A stretch of DNA of 64,000 bases from Flavobacterium marginilacus. Lineage in GTDB: Bacteria; Bacteroidota; Bacteroidia; Flavobacteriales; Flavobacteriaceae. The translations under genes were made by a program, and so were the position numbers. Where the stretch lies: the NCBI RefSeq assembly GCF_026870155.1, contig NZ_CP113975.1, forward strand, positions 558,001 through 622,000, read 5' to 3'. Position 1 is the first letter of the stretch, and every line of letters begins with the position of its first letter. Of the stretch, positions 43,036 through 53,600 are shown piece by piece. The notes beneath the pieces are model-generated. The model saw only the letters and a list, made by a program, of their open reading frames with translations. It did not search any database and was not told where the DNA came from.

Positions 43036-44841
43036 TTACTCTTTTTTCAGATTGGCAATAATTTCTGGATCAACCTTGATAACAGTTCCGTGCCGCATTC
43101 CTTGTGGAAATGAAACTTTATCTGAAATATCTTCCCAGCCCGTTTCGGTTTGTTTTATAGCTCCGTATTTTTTTGAAGTATATTTGTCAAAATAGACAAC
43201 CCAATTCCCATCAATTTTGATAGCAGTTGGTCCTTCTGCCCAGTAATTTCCTGTAATCGGAGTACTTGCTTTTGAATATGGACCAGTCAATTTATCGCTA
43301 TAAGCAACTTTAAGATTTTTTTGTACAGGAACTTTGGTTTCATCTTTTAAAAACATCACATACCCTTTGTCTTGTTTCAAAATAGTAGCATCGATCACAT
43401 TAAAGCCAGGCTCATAAAGGAGTTTTGTTTTGCTGAATTTTTTAAAATCTTTTGTTGTAGTATAATAGATTCGGTGATTGTATCCTTTTTCTTCTTCAGA
43501 TTTGGTTTCCAGAAATTTCCCTTCAATTGTACTTGCCCAATAAATCATATAGGTTCTTGATTTTTCGTCGAAAGTAATTTCGGGAGCCCAAGTATTCCGT
43601 GTGTCCGCTTCATATTCCATTACTGGCAAAAATTCCTGTTTTGACCAATGAATTAAATCTTTGGATGAAGCATAGCCAATTCCTTTGTCAGTCCAGCTTA
43701 CCGTCCATACCATATGAAATAAACCATCACCGCCTTTAATAACGCAGGGATCTCTCATTAACTTGTCTTTACCAACTTCGGGAGTTAAAAAGGAAGTGTC
43801 GTTTTTTAAGGTCTGCCATTCGTAACCATCAGTACTGCTGGCAAAATGAAGTCCGTCTTCACCATTTCCTTTAAAATAAGAAAATAAATAAGTTTGTTTT
43901 TCTTCTAAAATTTTATTCGCGATTAGCCAATTTTTGCAGGCAGCGGACCAATACGTCTGTGTTCCTTTTGTTCCTAAACCAAAACCATGACCGCCGTTTT
44001 GATACAAATGCATCTCAGCAATAACTTTGTTTTTTTTCAAAGCCAAATAATAATTGATGCTGTTTTCCACTGGAACTGCTTTGTCGTCTGTGGCGTGTAC
44101 TAAAAATGCAGGAGGCGTATTTTCGTTTACTACTTTTTCATTCGAATATTTTGCAATTAAATCTGCAGAAGCGGTTTTCCCTAAAAGATTTTCTTTGGAG
44201 CCATTATGTGTAATTCCATCTTCCATAGAAATTACAGGATAAATCAGCATCGAAAAATCAGGACGCGCGCTAATATCGTCTTTGCTGTCATATATTTTAT
44301 CCAGATAATGAGTCGATGCCGTTGATGCCAAATGACCTCCTGCAGAAAATCCCATGATTCCAATTTTAGCAACATCAAGATTCCATTTTACTGCATTTCG
44401 GCGTAATGTTCGTATGGCTTCCTGAGCATCCTGAAGCGGTGCAACAGTTTTATCCGTCATAATATCATCTGATGGCAAACGGTATTTTAGTACAAAAGCC
44501 GAAACTCCTATCGAGTTAAACCATTTTGCAATATTGATTCCTTCTTTGTCAATCGACAAAACGGTATAGCCTCCGCCTGGGCAAATGACAACTGCAGCGT
44601 TTTTGCCTGAATCATTTTTCACCAAAAAAGGCATCAAAGTGGGTTCTGTGACTTTTCGTATTCCTGTTCGATTGCCTTGAGCATCCAGTCGCGGTTCTTC
44701 TTTGTAAGCGTCATTTTTAATAGCTCCCGGAATTTGATCCCATAATGGAAACGCAGCACTTTCCTGTGAAAAACCGTTAATGGAAAATCCAAAAAAAAGT
44801 ATTGTTCCAAAAAGTATTCTTTTGTTAATTCTATTTGTCAT
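43036..44841 (-). CDS. Fused carbohydrate esterase and GH43-like glycosidase
   Basis: A 601-residue exported protein (signal peptide ending about NGFSQ). Residues about 30-310 are an acetyl-esterase-like alpha/beta hydrolase: VVICPGGGYTVLS, GIMGFSAGGHLAST with the nucleophile Ser, DDKAVPVENS and GGHGFGLG with the His. Residues about 318-601 form a five-bladed propeller of the GH43/32/62 type: HFASSTDGYEWQ, MRDPCVIKGGDGLFHMVWT with a general-base-type Asp, TWAPEITFD, MIYWAS, FNVIDATIL, YWAEGPTAIK. Removing side-group esters and arabinose-like units in one protein suits pectin side chains. Last gene of the minus-strand operon, 198 bp after PL9. Confidence 0.88.
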   Translation of the reverse strand: MTNRINKRILFGTILFFGFSINGFSQESAAFPLWDQIPGAIKNDAYKEEPRLDAQGNRTGIRKVTEPTLMPFLVKNDSGKNAAVVICPGGGYTVLSIDKEGINIAKWFNSIGVSAFVLKYRLPSDDIMTDKTVAPLQDAQEAIRTLRRNAVKWNLDVAKIGIMGFSAGGHLASTASTHYLDKIYDSKDDISARPDFSMLIYPVISMEDGITHNGSKENLLGKTASADLIAKYSNEKVVNENTPPAFLVHATDDKAVPVENSINYYLALKKNKVIAEMHLYQNGGHGFGLGTKGTQTYWSAACKNWLIANKILEEKQTYLFSYFKGNGEDGLHFASSTDGYEWQTLKNDTSFLTPEVGKDKLMRDPCVIKGGDGLFHMVWTVSWTDKGIGYASSKDLIHWSKQEFLPVMEYEADTRNTWAPEITFDEKSRTYMIYWASTIEGKFLETKSEEEKGYNHRIYYTTTKDFKKFSKTKLLYEPGFNVIDATILKQDKGYVMFLKDETKVPVQKNLKVAYSDKLTGPYSKASTPITGNYWAEGPTAIKIDGNWVVYFDKYTSKKYGAIKQTETGWEDISDKVSFPQGMRHGTVIKVDPEIIANLKKE

Positions 44842-45039
44842 TTTTATAAAATTTTATTTCTACAATGTAACTATAGTTTAATTGCGTATGCTCCATCGGC
44901 GTCTTTAGTTTTAAATTTTCAACCCGAAACTAACATGGTATTTCTTTCTGCAGAATTCTTGTCAATGCGCATAAAAACTGAAAATTAATAATAATGAAAC
45001 ATAAAAAAAATAGTTTAGGCTATTTTCATATTTTAGTAT

Positions 45040-46374
45040 TTATTTTTTCTCAAAACAGCCTAAATCAGGAGCTTCTCCATTGAAAGGGAAGCCAATATCG
45101 GTTCCCGCATTTATAAGCTTACTTGAAGGAGCCAGCTTTAAAAAATCGTTGTTAGGAAGACTTCCGTCGGCTTGTCTTGGAGCGGTCAGTAAAGCTTCGT
45201 CCAGACTTAAAAAATCAGCAGCTGTAATTGAAATATCTGCTAAATCAAAATAATTGTTTTTCAATATACAGCGGGATTTATCAATATTTCCTAATTCCTT
45301 TACTTTAGCAGCGAAGCCTAAGTTGTTTGCCAATTCATGATTCCAGCCAGGACCGTCTGTTCCAAAATCATTTGGGTTAAATGCCACGCAGTTAAGCATA
45401 TCATAGTTTACTCTGTTTTTATAAGCAGTATTATTGTGCCAATAGTTCCCTTCTAAATGATGATTAGCATAAAAACCGCCTTGTTTATTTCCTACAGCAA
45501 GACAAAAGCGGATTGTGTTTTTAGGAATTGGAGCGTAATTAGCAATAAGGTTGCTATAGGGATTTCGGCCTTTACCGTAGCCACCGGATTTAAAACCATT
45601 TCCGTCACCGCGACTTACAAAATCAGATGAAAAACCATTATAAAAAGCCCAGCAGTTTTCTATTAAAACAGGTTCGGCATTATTGATTAAATCAAAACCG
45701 TCATCGCTGTTAAACCAAGCACGACAGCCTCTAAAAACATTATTAACGCTTCCTTTTTTTAGATGAGCACCAAATCCATCTGTGTTTCCGCCTCTTCCGG
45801 CTTCAGAAACAGAGTCCCAGTTATTATAAGCATCACAATTTAATATCAGATTATCTGAACCGCTCAGCATATAAACTCCGATTGCCATATTGTTGTGTAT
45901 TTTCAGCTGTTCCAATATGTTTTTGCTTCCTCTGATTTCAAAACATTCTGATTGCGTGTGCGAGTTAATTGTAACCTGAATGTCTATTGTTTCAATACCT
46001 TTTACATGAATATTATTACCGCTTACCAAAAAAGCAATTATTCGAAAGCCGGCTGGTTTAATATTTTTATAATCAAATACCGGAATCTCATTTTTATAGG
46101 CTAAATAAGAAATGTTGTTTTTATCCAATTTAGTTACATAAGCCATAATGCCTTTTTTTTCAGCAATTTGGTCTTCTCTCATAGTGTAAATACCGCCTCT
46201 TATATAAACAATATCTCCAGAATCAGCTAATTTCTGTGCTCTTTTGATGGTTTCAACGGGTTTTGTAATGCTGCCATCATTAGTATCATTTCCTTGAGGA
46301 GCAACATAAAATTCTTTAGCTGACAGAAGAAAGCTTTTCAAAAAAATGAGGACAAGTAAAATTCTATATTTCAT
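45040..46374 (-). CDS. PL9-type pectate / rhamnogalacturonan lyase
   Basis: A 444-residue exported right-handed beta-helix enzyme. Signal peptide MKYRILLVLIFLKSFLLSAK, then the first helix turn EFYVAPQGNDTNDGSITKPVETIKRAQ typical of PL9, and conserved turns GGNTDGFGAHLKKGS, CRAWFNSDDGFDLINN and DGNGFKSGGYG (about 205-275) that carry the catalytic and calcium residues. PL9 members cleave homogalacturonan or rhamnogalacturonan I by beta-elimination, giving unsaturated products that the GH105 next door can open. A terminator-like hairpin separates it from GH105. Confidence 0.88.
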   Translation of the reverse strand: MKYRILLVLIFLKSFLLSAKEFYVAPQGNDTNDGSITKPVETIKRAQKLADSGDIVYIRGGIYTMREDQIAEKKGIMAYVTKLDKNNISYLAYKNEIPVFDYKNIKPAGFRIIAFLVSGNNIHVKGIETIDIQVTINSHTQSECFEIRGSKNILEQLKIHNNMAIGVYMLSGSDNLILNCDAYNNWDSVSEAGRGGNTDGFGAHLKKGSVNNVFRGCRAWFNSDDGFDLINNAEPVLIENCWAFYNGFSSDFVSRGDGNGFKSGGYGKGRNPYSNLIANYAPIPKNTIRFCLAVGNKQGGFYANHHLEGNYWHNNTAYKNRVNYDMLNCVAFNPNDFGTDGPGWNHELANNLGFAAKVKELGNIDKSRCILKNNYFDLADISITAADFLSLDEALLTAPRQADGSLPNNDFLKLAPSSKLINAGTDIGFPFNGEAPDLGCFEKK

Positions 46375-46396
46375 AATGATGGGATTATTGTTTATT

Positions 46397-46426
46397 AAAA
46401 AGGGAAGCTGTTAAACCTCCCTTTTT
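46397..46426. terminator. Hairpin between the GH105 and PL9 genes
   Basis: AAAAAGGGA (46397-46405) pairs with TCCCTTTTT (46418-46426), with A/T tracts on both strands. On the minus strand it would reduce read-through from GH105 into PL9. Confidence 0.75.
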
Positions 46427-46444
46427 ACTATTTAATCATTAGTA

Positions 46445-47569
46445 TTACTTCATTTTATAAATTTCAGACCCAGCTAACAGGAAACAGCCCAATCCATAAT
46501 CTTCAAAATCAGGGATTTTATCATAATTTAACGGCTGACCGTCTTTTGGCTCTTTTCCAGTAGATTGTAAATAACCTAAGAAACCATCTTTATGCAGACT
46601 TTCGGCTGTTAATGCGTTCCAGGCTTTTTCAACAACTGGTAAATAGATTTTTTTATCTAAGATGCCACTGTTGATTCCGTAAGTGATTCCATAAACAAAC
46701 AAAGCAGTTCCAGAAGCTTCTTTTTCTCCAAAATTAGTTGGATCATGTAAACTCACATTCCAAAATCCGTCTGTTCTTTGAATTGGCACTAAGGCTTTGG
46801 CCATAGCCTGTAAATCTTTTACATACTGATCTCTATGCGGAGCGTTCTTTGGAATTATCGTCAGCACTTTTGCAAGAGCAGCAATAACCCAGCCATTGCC
46901 ACGGCTCCAGTAGCAGTCTTCGCCGTTTGGTTCTTTGTATGGAGCATCAAAATCCGCATCTCTCCACCATAATCCGTCTTTTGGATTAAACAAACCATGA
47001 TCTCCATGATTATTTCTGGAGAACATATACATTTCATACATTTTCTCGAAATAACGATTGTCTTTTTCTAATACGCCCATTTTGGCAAAAACTGGCATTC
47101 CCATTTGTATGGCATCAATCCATGACCAGTCATTGTTTTGAGGCGTATTGAGAAGCATTGCAATATTTGCTCTGGTATTTTTTAATTTTTTTGCATCTGG
47201 TTCTAAATTATACAAATCGATGTAAGTCTGAGCAGCACAATAATTATCGGCATTTCTAGTCGTGTTACCGCCATTAAAACCCCATTTATGAAATTCTGAC
47301 CAATCATATGCATAGTTATAATAAATGTCTTTTGGATATATTTCATGCAAAGCCATCAATCCTTCATAATAAACTCCTCGTGTCCATATGTTGCTTGGGC
47401 GTTCTTTGTTGGTAATAATGGTTTTGCCAGTATCAGGCCATTTGTCCATAAAATATTTATTAGCCAATTCCATTTGAGATAAAACTGTTTTTTTGTCGAA
47501 TGTCTGTTGTGCTTGCGTCGCAGTAGTATAGGCTAAAATTGACGTGATAAATAAAATTAATTTCTTCAT
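46445..47569 (-). CDS. GH105 unsaturated rhamnogalacturonyl hydrolase
   Basis: A 374-residue exported (alpha/alpha)6-barrel enzyme (signal peptide MKKLILFITSILAYTTATQAQ). Family landmarks are WTRGVYYEGLMAL, IDAIQMGMPVFAKMG with the catalytic-region Asp, WWRDADFDAPY, YWSRGNGWVIAALAKVL and EASGTALFVYGITYGI. It releases the unsaturated galacturonic acid from lyase products of rhamnogalacturonan. It follows GH106 after only 13 bp, so the two are co-transcribed. Confidence 0.92.
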   Translation of the reverse strand: MKKLILFITSILAYTTATQAQQTFDKKTVLSQMELANKYFMDKWPDTGKTIITNKERPSNIWTRGVYYEGLMALHEIYPKDIYYNYAYDWSEFHKWGFNGGNTTRNADNYCAAQTYIDLYNLEPDAKKLKNTRANIAMLLNTPQNNDWSWIDAIQMGMPVFAKMGVLEKDNRYFEKMYEMYMFSRNNHGDHGLFNPKDGLWWRDADFDAPYKEPNGEDCYWSRGNGWVIAALAKVLTIIPKNAPHRDQYVKDLQAMAKALVPIQRTDGFWNVSLHDPTNFGEKEASGTALFVYGITYGINSGILDKKIYLPVVEKAWNALTAESLHKDGFLGYLQSTGKEPKDGQPLNYDKIPDFEDYGLGCFLLAGSEIYKMK

Positions 47570-47582
47570 TTTTGGTATTGAT

Positions 47583-50321
47583 TTATTTCGTGATTTCGTT
47601 TTTTAAAGGAGTAATAGAAACAGGACCTAACAATCCTGAAGGAGTCGGATCCCATTTGGTTGCATCAAATTTTTTATAATCCTTGTCAACCATATTGATT
47701 TCATAAAATATTTTCCATTCTATTCCTTTGAGTTCCATATCGCGGATTCTGTTGGCAGCCAGATTAGTAACCTGAATTTTAAGTTCGTTTTTACCTGGTT
47801 TCAATCTGCCAATGTTTAATTGATAAGGAACAGACCAAGCCGTTCCGATAAATGTACCGTTTAACCAAACTTTGGCACTTTCGCGGACATCGCCAAGATT
47901 TAGAGTCCAATTTTCGGCAGTGGTTTTTGGACTGTCAAACTGCAAAGTGTAAGTGGCAGAACCCGAAAAGGCTTCGGCTTGCGGTGATACTTTTGTCCAG
48001 GACTCCAAGGCTGTTATTTCAGCAGGCTGTGGAAGTTCAGGTCCGCCTTTGTCAAAATTTAACTGCCATTTTCCGTTTAAAGGAACTGTAGCAGATGCTG
48101 TTTCCCAATAGTTCCATTTTTGCTGGCTTGCTGTATTTTCTGTAATCAGTATCAGTGATTTTCCAGCTTCGATATGTAGTTTTACAAGTGTCTGATCATT
48201 CGATTTTTGCACAATAGCATTGCCGTACAGATTAGTTAACGGATCATATATGACTACTTCTTTATTACCGATTTGTAATGGAATCATTCCTTCAATAGTT
48301 TTATTGGTATGATTTACTAAATAATATAGTTTTTCGTTGTCAAGAGTTCTTCGTGTGAATTTTAATCCTGTATTGACCAAGCTTTCAGGATTGATATTCT
48401 CTGAATTCAAACTCTTTAAGATATCTGAAGAAGTCTGAGTTACATCTTTATTTTCGGTAATTAACTTTTGAAGTTCTAAATTTTGTTTTTCATATTCATT
48501 AAATCCAGGAACAGATTCCGGCAGTCCTTCAAAGATAATTTTAGCTCCATTTTTCTTTAAATCGATTAACTTTTTTAATGTTTCCAATGGCATTGTTCTG
48601 CAGACTGGGACAACCAGTGATTTGAAATTTCCGCCTGGCAAAACTATTAATCCGTCTTTTACAACTGCCTGTTTTATAAAGGAATCCGAAATAAAATCGA
48701 CGCTATAGCCTTTACTCATTAAGTTTTTGGTAGTGTCATAAAATGAAGTTCCATAAAGCCATTCGGATAAAGAATGAATTTTGAACTGCATAAACAGAGA
48801 GCCTTTGTCGTATTTACTCCAAACATCATAAATAGGCCAGTACAATAAAATTTCATTGTCCGGTTTTCCTTGTTGAAGCAAAGATTGACAATTGGCGATA
48901 TAAGAAAATAATGCAGGAGCATCTTCCCAAATAGTATTGTTGCTGTTGAAATTTACTGAAGCATAAAATTTCCATCCTGGCCACGCAGCTCTGTCTGGAG
49001 AGTAAGTAGAACCGTGTAAAAAAGCGTGATTGACACCGTTTAAAAATAAGTCTTCTACTTCGGGTTTACATTGTGACAACGCGGTTTTAAAGTGTTCTCT
49101 AAGCCATGTAAATGATTCTGAAGAAACTAAAGGTTTTCCTGAAATATGCGCTGCAGATGATGAAAATTTCAGCATTACCGGATCAGCATCGCCTTCGCGG
49201 ATATCCTGTTTTTCACGTCTAAAACCTGGAATGTCATAAGGCATTGATCCAAAGGTTTCGCATTCTGGAATATCGGCAGAAGCGTATAAATCGATTAAAT
49301 TCCCAGGTGATCCATGTGCCTGCAGTTTGGTTTTGTAATTTTTGCTGTTTGCCCATTTTGTCCAAGGGAGATCAAATTTATTCAACAGTAAATCAGAAAT
49401 AGTTTCCCTATAATCACTTTTAATTCTGTTGCCTATTTCATTGTCGTTCTCGCTTAACAATTCCGGAATATGCATTTTTAAATCATACCCTCTGCGTTTT
49501 TTAAATTTCTGAAGAAACAAAGGAGTGAAATCGGTTCCATATACTTCATAACTGTCGTTAAAAATGGCTCTTAACTTTCCTTCAAATCCTACTAATGCAT
49601 TGTCAAAAGGAACAACATATTCGTTGAAAGCAAGTTCCGAATAATGATCTAAAGTGTATCCTTTACCTCCAGGTGCTGAACGTTTTACCTGCTGTCCAGT
49701 TTTACCTGCAAAAACGGCATACAGGGTGTAATTTGTTTTTTTTGCCTTCCAGTTCAGCAGATTTGTTTTTAATTGGTCTGTCAGGTCAAAATAAGACCCA
49801 TCGTCTCCATATGCTGAAACCGATATTAATTGTGCTGGTATTTTTTCTTTTTCAGGATCGGCTTTTATCTCTTTATTAAAAAGTTCGTTTTTTTTAACTT
49901 GGTATTTTTCTACAACTAGTTTTGTTGCTGCATAAGGAAGTGTAACCTGCGGACCTCCATAAGGCCAGCCCGTTCCAAGAACCATATCGACCTGCATTTT
50001 CAGGCTGTCTGCAATTTTTACAGTATAGCCTAACATTTCCATATATTTTGGCGATAGATAATCTATAAAATTATTTTCTTCGCCTTTTACACCGTATATG
50101 GGAGTAATCTCTACACCGCCGATTCCCGCTTTGTGAAAATCGATTAAACTTTTTTTCAGGCCGGGTTTGTCTACGGCATTTCCCATCCACCACCATCGGG
50201 CCCAAGGCTGATTGATATTGCTTATTTCCTGCAAACGAAATTTAGATACAGTTTGTGCAGAAGTTATAGAAATAAATGTTAATGCGATTACTGTAAATAA
50301 ACTAGCTTTTTTGACTATCAT
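47583..50321 (-). CDS. GH106-type alpha-L-rhamnosidase
   Basis: A 912-residue exported enzyme (signal peptide ending ISITSAQ). It begins with PWARWWWMGNAVDKPGLKKSLIDFHKAGIGGVEITPIYG and VDMVLGTGWPYGGPQVT, both typical of GH106, then YEVYGTDFTPLFLQKFKKRRGYDL in the catalytic region, and ends with a sugar-binding-like beta-sandwich (about 765-900, LNLGDVRESAKVWLNGTFIGTAWSVPYQL). It removes terminal rhamnose, as expected for rhamnogalacturonan breakdown. First gene of the minus-strand operon; the CAGGA operator lies 75 bp upstream of its start. Confidence 0.9.
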   Translation of the reverse strand: MIVKKASLFTVIALTFISITSAQTVSKFRLQEISNINQPWARWWWMGNAVDKPGLKKSLIDFHKAGIGGVEITPIYGVKGEENNFIDYLSPKYMEMLGYTVKIADSLKMQVDMVLGTGWPYGGPQVTLPYAATKLVVEKYQVKKNELFNKEIKADPEKEKIPAQLISVSAYGDDGSYFDLTDQLKTNLLNWKAKKTNYTLYAVFAGKTGQQVKRSAPGGKGYTLDHYSELAFNEYVVPFDNALVGFEGKLRAIFNDSYEVYGTDFTPLFLQKFKKRRGYDLKMHIPELLSENDNEIGNRIKSDYRETISDLLLNKFDLPWTKWANSKNYKTKLQAHGSPGNLIDLYASADIPECETFGSMPYDIPGFRREKQDIREGDADPVMLKFSSSAAHISGKPLVSSESFTWLREHFKTALSQCKPEVEDLFLNGVNHAFLHGSTYSPDRAAWPGWKFYASVNFNSNNTIWEDAPALFSYIANCQSLLQQGKPDNEILLYWPIYDVWSKYDKGSLFMQFKIHSLSEWLYGTSFYDTTKNLMSKGYSVDFISDSFIKQAVVKDGLIVLPGGNFKSLVVPVCRTMPLETLKKLIDLKKNGAKIIFEGLPESVPGFNEYEKQNLELQKLITENKDVTQTSSDILKSLNSENINPESLVNTGLKFTRRTLDNEKLYYLVNHTNKTIEGMIPLQIGNKEVVIYDPLTNLYGNAIVQKSNDQTLVKLHIEAGKSLILITENTASQQKWNYWETASATVPLNGKWQLNFDKGGPELPQPAEITALESWTKVSPQAEAFSGSATYTLQFDSPKTTAENWTLNLGDVRESAKVWLNGTFIGTAWSVPYQLNIGRLKPGKNELKIQVTNLAANRIRDMELKGIEWKIFYEINMVDKDYKKFDATKWDPTPSGLLGPVSITPLKNEITK

Positions 50322-50395
50322 TTGTGGCTAATTAGTTGTTGATATAGTATGGATATAAAGAAACGTAAAAATAGAATTATGTGCTTTAATAGGTG

Positions 50396-50410
50396 TCCTG
50401 TTGCGTCCTG
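50396..50410 (-). promoter_or_regulatory. CAGGA direct-repeat operator of the GH106 operon
   Basis: On the minus strand two CAGGA half-sites start at 50410 and 50400, exactly 10 bp apart (ACAGGACGCAACAGGACACC). TTTACG starts 31 bp after the second half-site (50369), matching the TTTGAG position at the two susC promoters. A -7-like TATATCAAC follows at 50346-50338. Confidence 0.75.
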
Positions 50411-50593
50411 TTTGTTAAAATTGAGACTTTCTTAAAATTTTATTTTTTTGTAATCAATATTTTATGAAATTATTTCAAAAAAATATTTTTTTTTGAATAA
50501 TTCTTAACAACACCTAAACAACTTATTATGAATATTTTAACAAGAGATTTGTTTTTATTAAGGATTTCTATACAATAAAACATAGTCATGTTA

Positions 50594-50610
50594 CAGGATA
50601 CTGCAGGATA
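50594..50610 (+). promoter_or_regulatory. CAGGA direct-repeat operator of susC1
   Basis: CAGGATA at 50594-50600 and 50604-50610, 10 bp apart. TTTGAG begins at 50635, 31 bp after the second half-site; TTTAAC follows 24 bp later at 50659 and the ATG 35 bp after TTTGAG. The susC2 site has the same spacings. Confidence 0.82.
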
Positions 50611-50669
50611 GTAAGCGTCATAATGATAAATAATTTTGAGGATTAATATTAACCTATATTTAACTTTTT

Positions 50670-53600
50670 ATGAAAAATAAAACAAGTCTTTGGGTTTTTA
50701 TGGTTTTGTTTGCTTTGTTACAAACGGTAACATATGCGCAGAATAAGGCCATAAAGGGAGTAATTACAGACCCAACTGGATTACCAATTCCTGGAGCAAA
50801 TGTGACGATTAAGGGATTAAAAAAAGGAATAAGTTCTGATTTTGACGGACATTATTCTATTGATGCCAAGACGGGCGACATTTTAGTTTTTAGTTTTACA
50901 GGAACAAAAACAATAGAGAGAGTCGTTGGAACTTCAGATGCTTTAAATGTGACTTTAAGAGAAGAAACAGCTACTCTTAATGAAGTAGTAGTTATTGGAT
51001 ATGCCGCGGTTAAAAAGAAAGATGTGACAGGATCTGTATCGAGTATCAATGCAGAAGCTTTGACTTCTAGACCAGTAAATAATGCTATTGAGGCTTTACA
51101 GGGTAAAGCTGCCGGTGTAGATATTACTACAAGTCAGCGTCCGGGAACAGTTGGAACAGTACGTATTCGTGGTAGACGTTCGATAATTGCTGATAGTGAT
51201 CCTCTTTATGTAGTTGATGGAGTGCCTTTGATGTCAGCTTCTTCTATTGAAACGCTTAATCCAAGAGATATTGCAAGTATTGATATCCTTAAGGATGCTT
51301 CTGCAACAGCTATTTATGGTTCTCGTGGTGCAAACGGGGTTATCATTGTTACTACTAAACAAGGTAAATCAGGACAGTTCAGCTTGAATTACGCGGGAAC
51401 GATTACTACATCTAATATTGTTGACAGATCGCCTTCAATGAGTGCTCAGGATTTTATAAATTTCAGACGTACGGCCGCATACAATCTTAACTCTATGCCA
51501 GGTTCTACTACAAATTATGCAAGTCCGGATGCTCCTACGTATGCAAATGACAAATTGATTTTTGACAGTGCACTTGACGGACAGTCTACCAGAGATAATG
51601 TCTTGAATGGCTGGGCCAGTGGTACTTGGGATCCTTCTAAGGTAAAGAATACTGATTGGACAGATTTTGTAACTCAAACTGGAATTACAACTGAACATAC
51701 TTTGAGCGCAAGTGGTGGTTCAGATAAAGTGAACAGTTATGGTTCATTTGGATATTTGAATAATGAGGGTACTCAAATAGGACAGTCTTATAAACGTTAC
51801 ACAGCAAAACTTAGTACTAATATTACTCCTGTTGACTGGTTCAAAATGGCTTTTTCATTGAATACGACATGGAGTGAGCAAAGTTATGGTATGTCAACTT
51901 TGGGGAGCAGTAGCTCTTCGGGACCTAATACAATTTATGCGGCTGCTAAATCAATTTATAACATGGCAGTTCCTTATGATGCAAATGGCAATTTAGTAAT
52001 CAATCCAGGGGGTGAAAGTACTATTTATACAATAATGAATGAATGGGACAAAAGTACCCAATTGTCACAAACGATGCGTATTTTAGGTAATTTCTCAGGT
52101 ACTCTAAATTTTGGAAAAATGTGGGAGCCATTGAAAGGACTTAGCTATAAGTTAAATTTTGGTCCTGATTTCCGTCATTTGAGAGATGGTGTTTATATTG
52201 ATGGAACATCTGTAAATAGGATGAGTGCTGGTGGAATTGCAGGTGCAAATTATGCTAGGCTTCAAAACCGTCGTGATTTTTCATGGACTTTGGATAATAT
52301 GATAACGTATGACCGTACTTTAGCGGAGAAGCACAATGTTGGTGTTACATTGCTGCAGACTGCATCATCTTGGAATATTGAAAATACATCGATGAGTGCT
52401 AATAATATACCTAATTCAAAATTTTTATGGAATGCTTTTGGTACTGTAGATGTTACTAATGCTGCTAATAAAGTAGCTATTAGTTCTGGACTTACTGAAT
52501 ACCAGCTTACGTCCTATATGGGGCGTCTGAGCTATGGTTATGATGATCGCTACTTATTGACAATGTCAGGGCGTTGGGACGGAGCCTCTCAGTTAGCAAA
52601 AGGCTTCAAATGGGACTTTTTTCCGTCAGCAGCACTTGGGTGGCGTATTAATAAGGAGGAATTCTTTAAAGATGTAAATTGGGTTCAAAACCTAAAACTT
52701 CGCTTAGGTGTTGGTACAACTGGTAACGCAGGTGTGAAGCCTTATGCATCAAAAGGTCCGATCACTTCAGTCTACGTTCCTTTTAATGGGTTGGCTAACG
52801 AAATTACTTATACTACTAATGAACCCTATTATACAACTCCAACAAACTTAGTTGCAATGGCTAACAAGGAACTTGGATGGGAAAAAACAACGCAATATAA
52901 TCTTGGGATTGATTTTGGTATCTTAAATAACAGAATTAGCGGTAGCATTGAGGCTTATAAGTCGTATACTAATGATTTGCTTTTGTTGGTTACTCTTCCT
53001 CCATTAACTGGATATCCTAATACATATGATAATGTTGGCAAGACAAGTAACAAAGGGATTGAGGTCACGCTTAATTTAATTCCTGTACAGATAGAAAATG
53101 GATTTAGCTGGGAAACTAGTTTGATTGGTGCTTGGCAAAAAGATAAGATAGAAGAATTGGCTTATGGTAAAAATGACATGGTAGACGATAGAAGGTTTAT
53201 TGGACAATCAATTAATATTCAATACGGTTTTGATAACCTTGGAATATGGCAGAACACCCCTGAAGATCTTGCTGAAATGGCTAAGTGGAATGCTGTCCCT
53301 GGTGGAGATAGATTTACGGTTGGTAATGTTCGCCCTAAAGACCAAAATGGCGATTACAAAATGACAGAAGCTGATAGAGTAATTCTTGGAAACAGCAACC
53401 CTAATTGGACAATGGGCTGGAATAACTCATTTAATTATAAAGGTTTTGAATTGGGTGTTGAAATGTACGGCCGTATGGGATATACTGCATCTTTAGGAGG
53501 AGAAGCAATGACATCTCATGCAAATCAGCGTGAAACGGATTATTGGACACCATCAAACACAGGTGCAGAGTTCCAAAAGCCTGTTCTTGGGCAGGCAACA

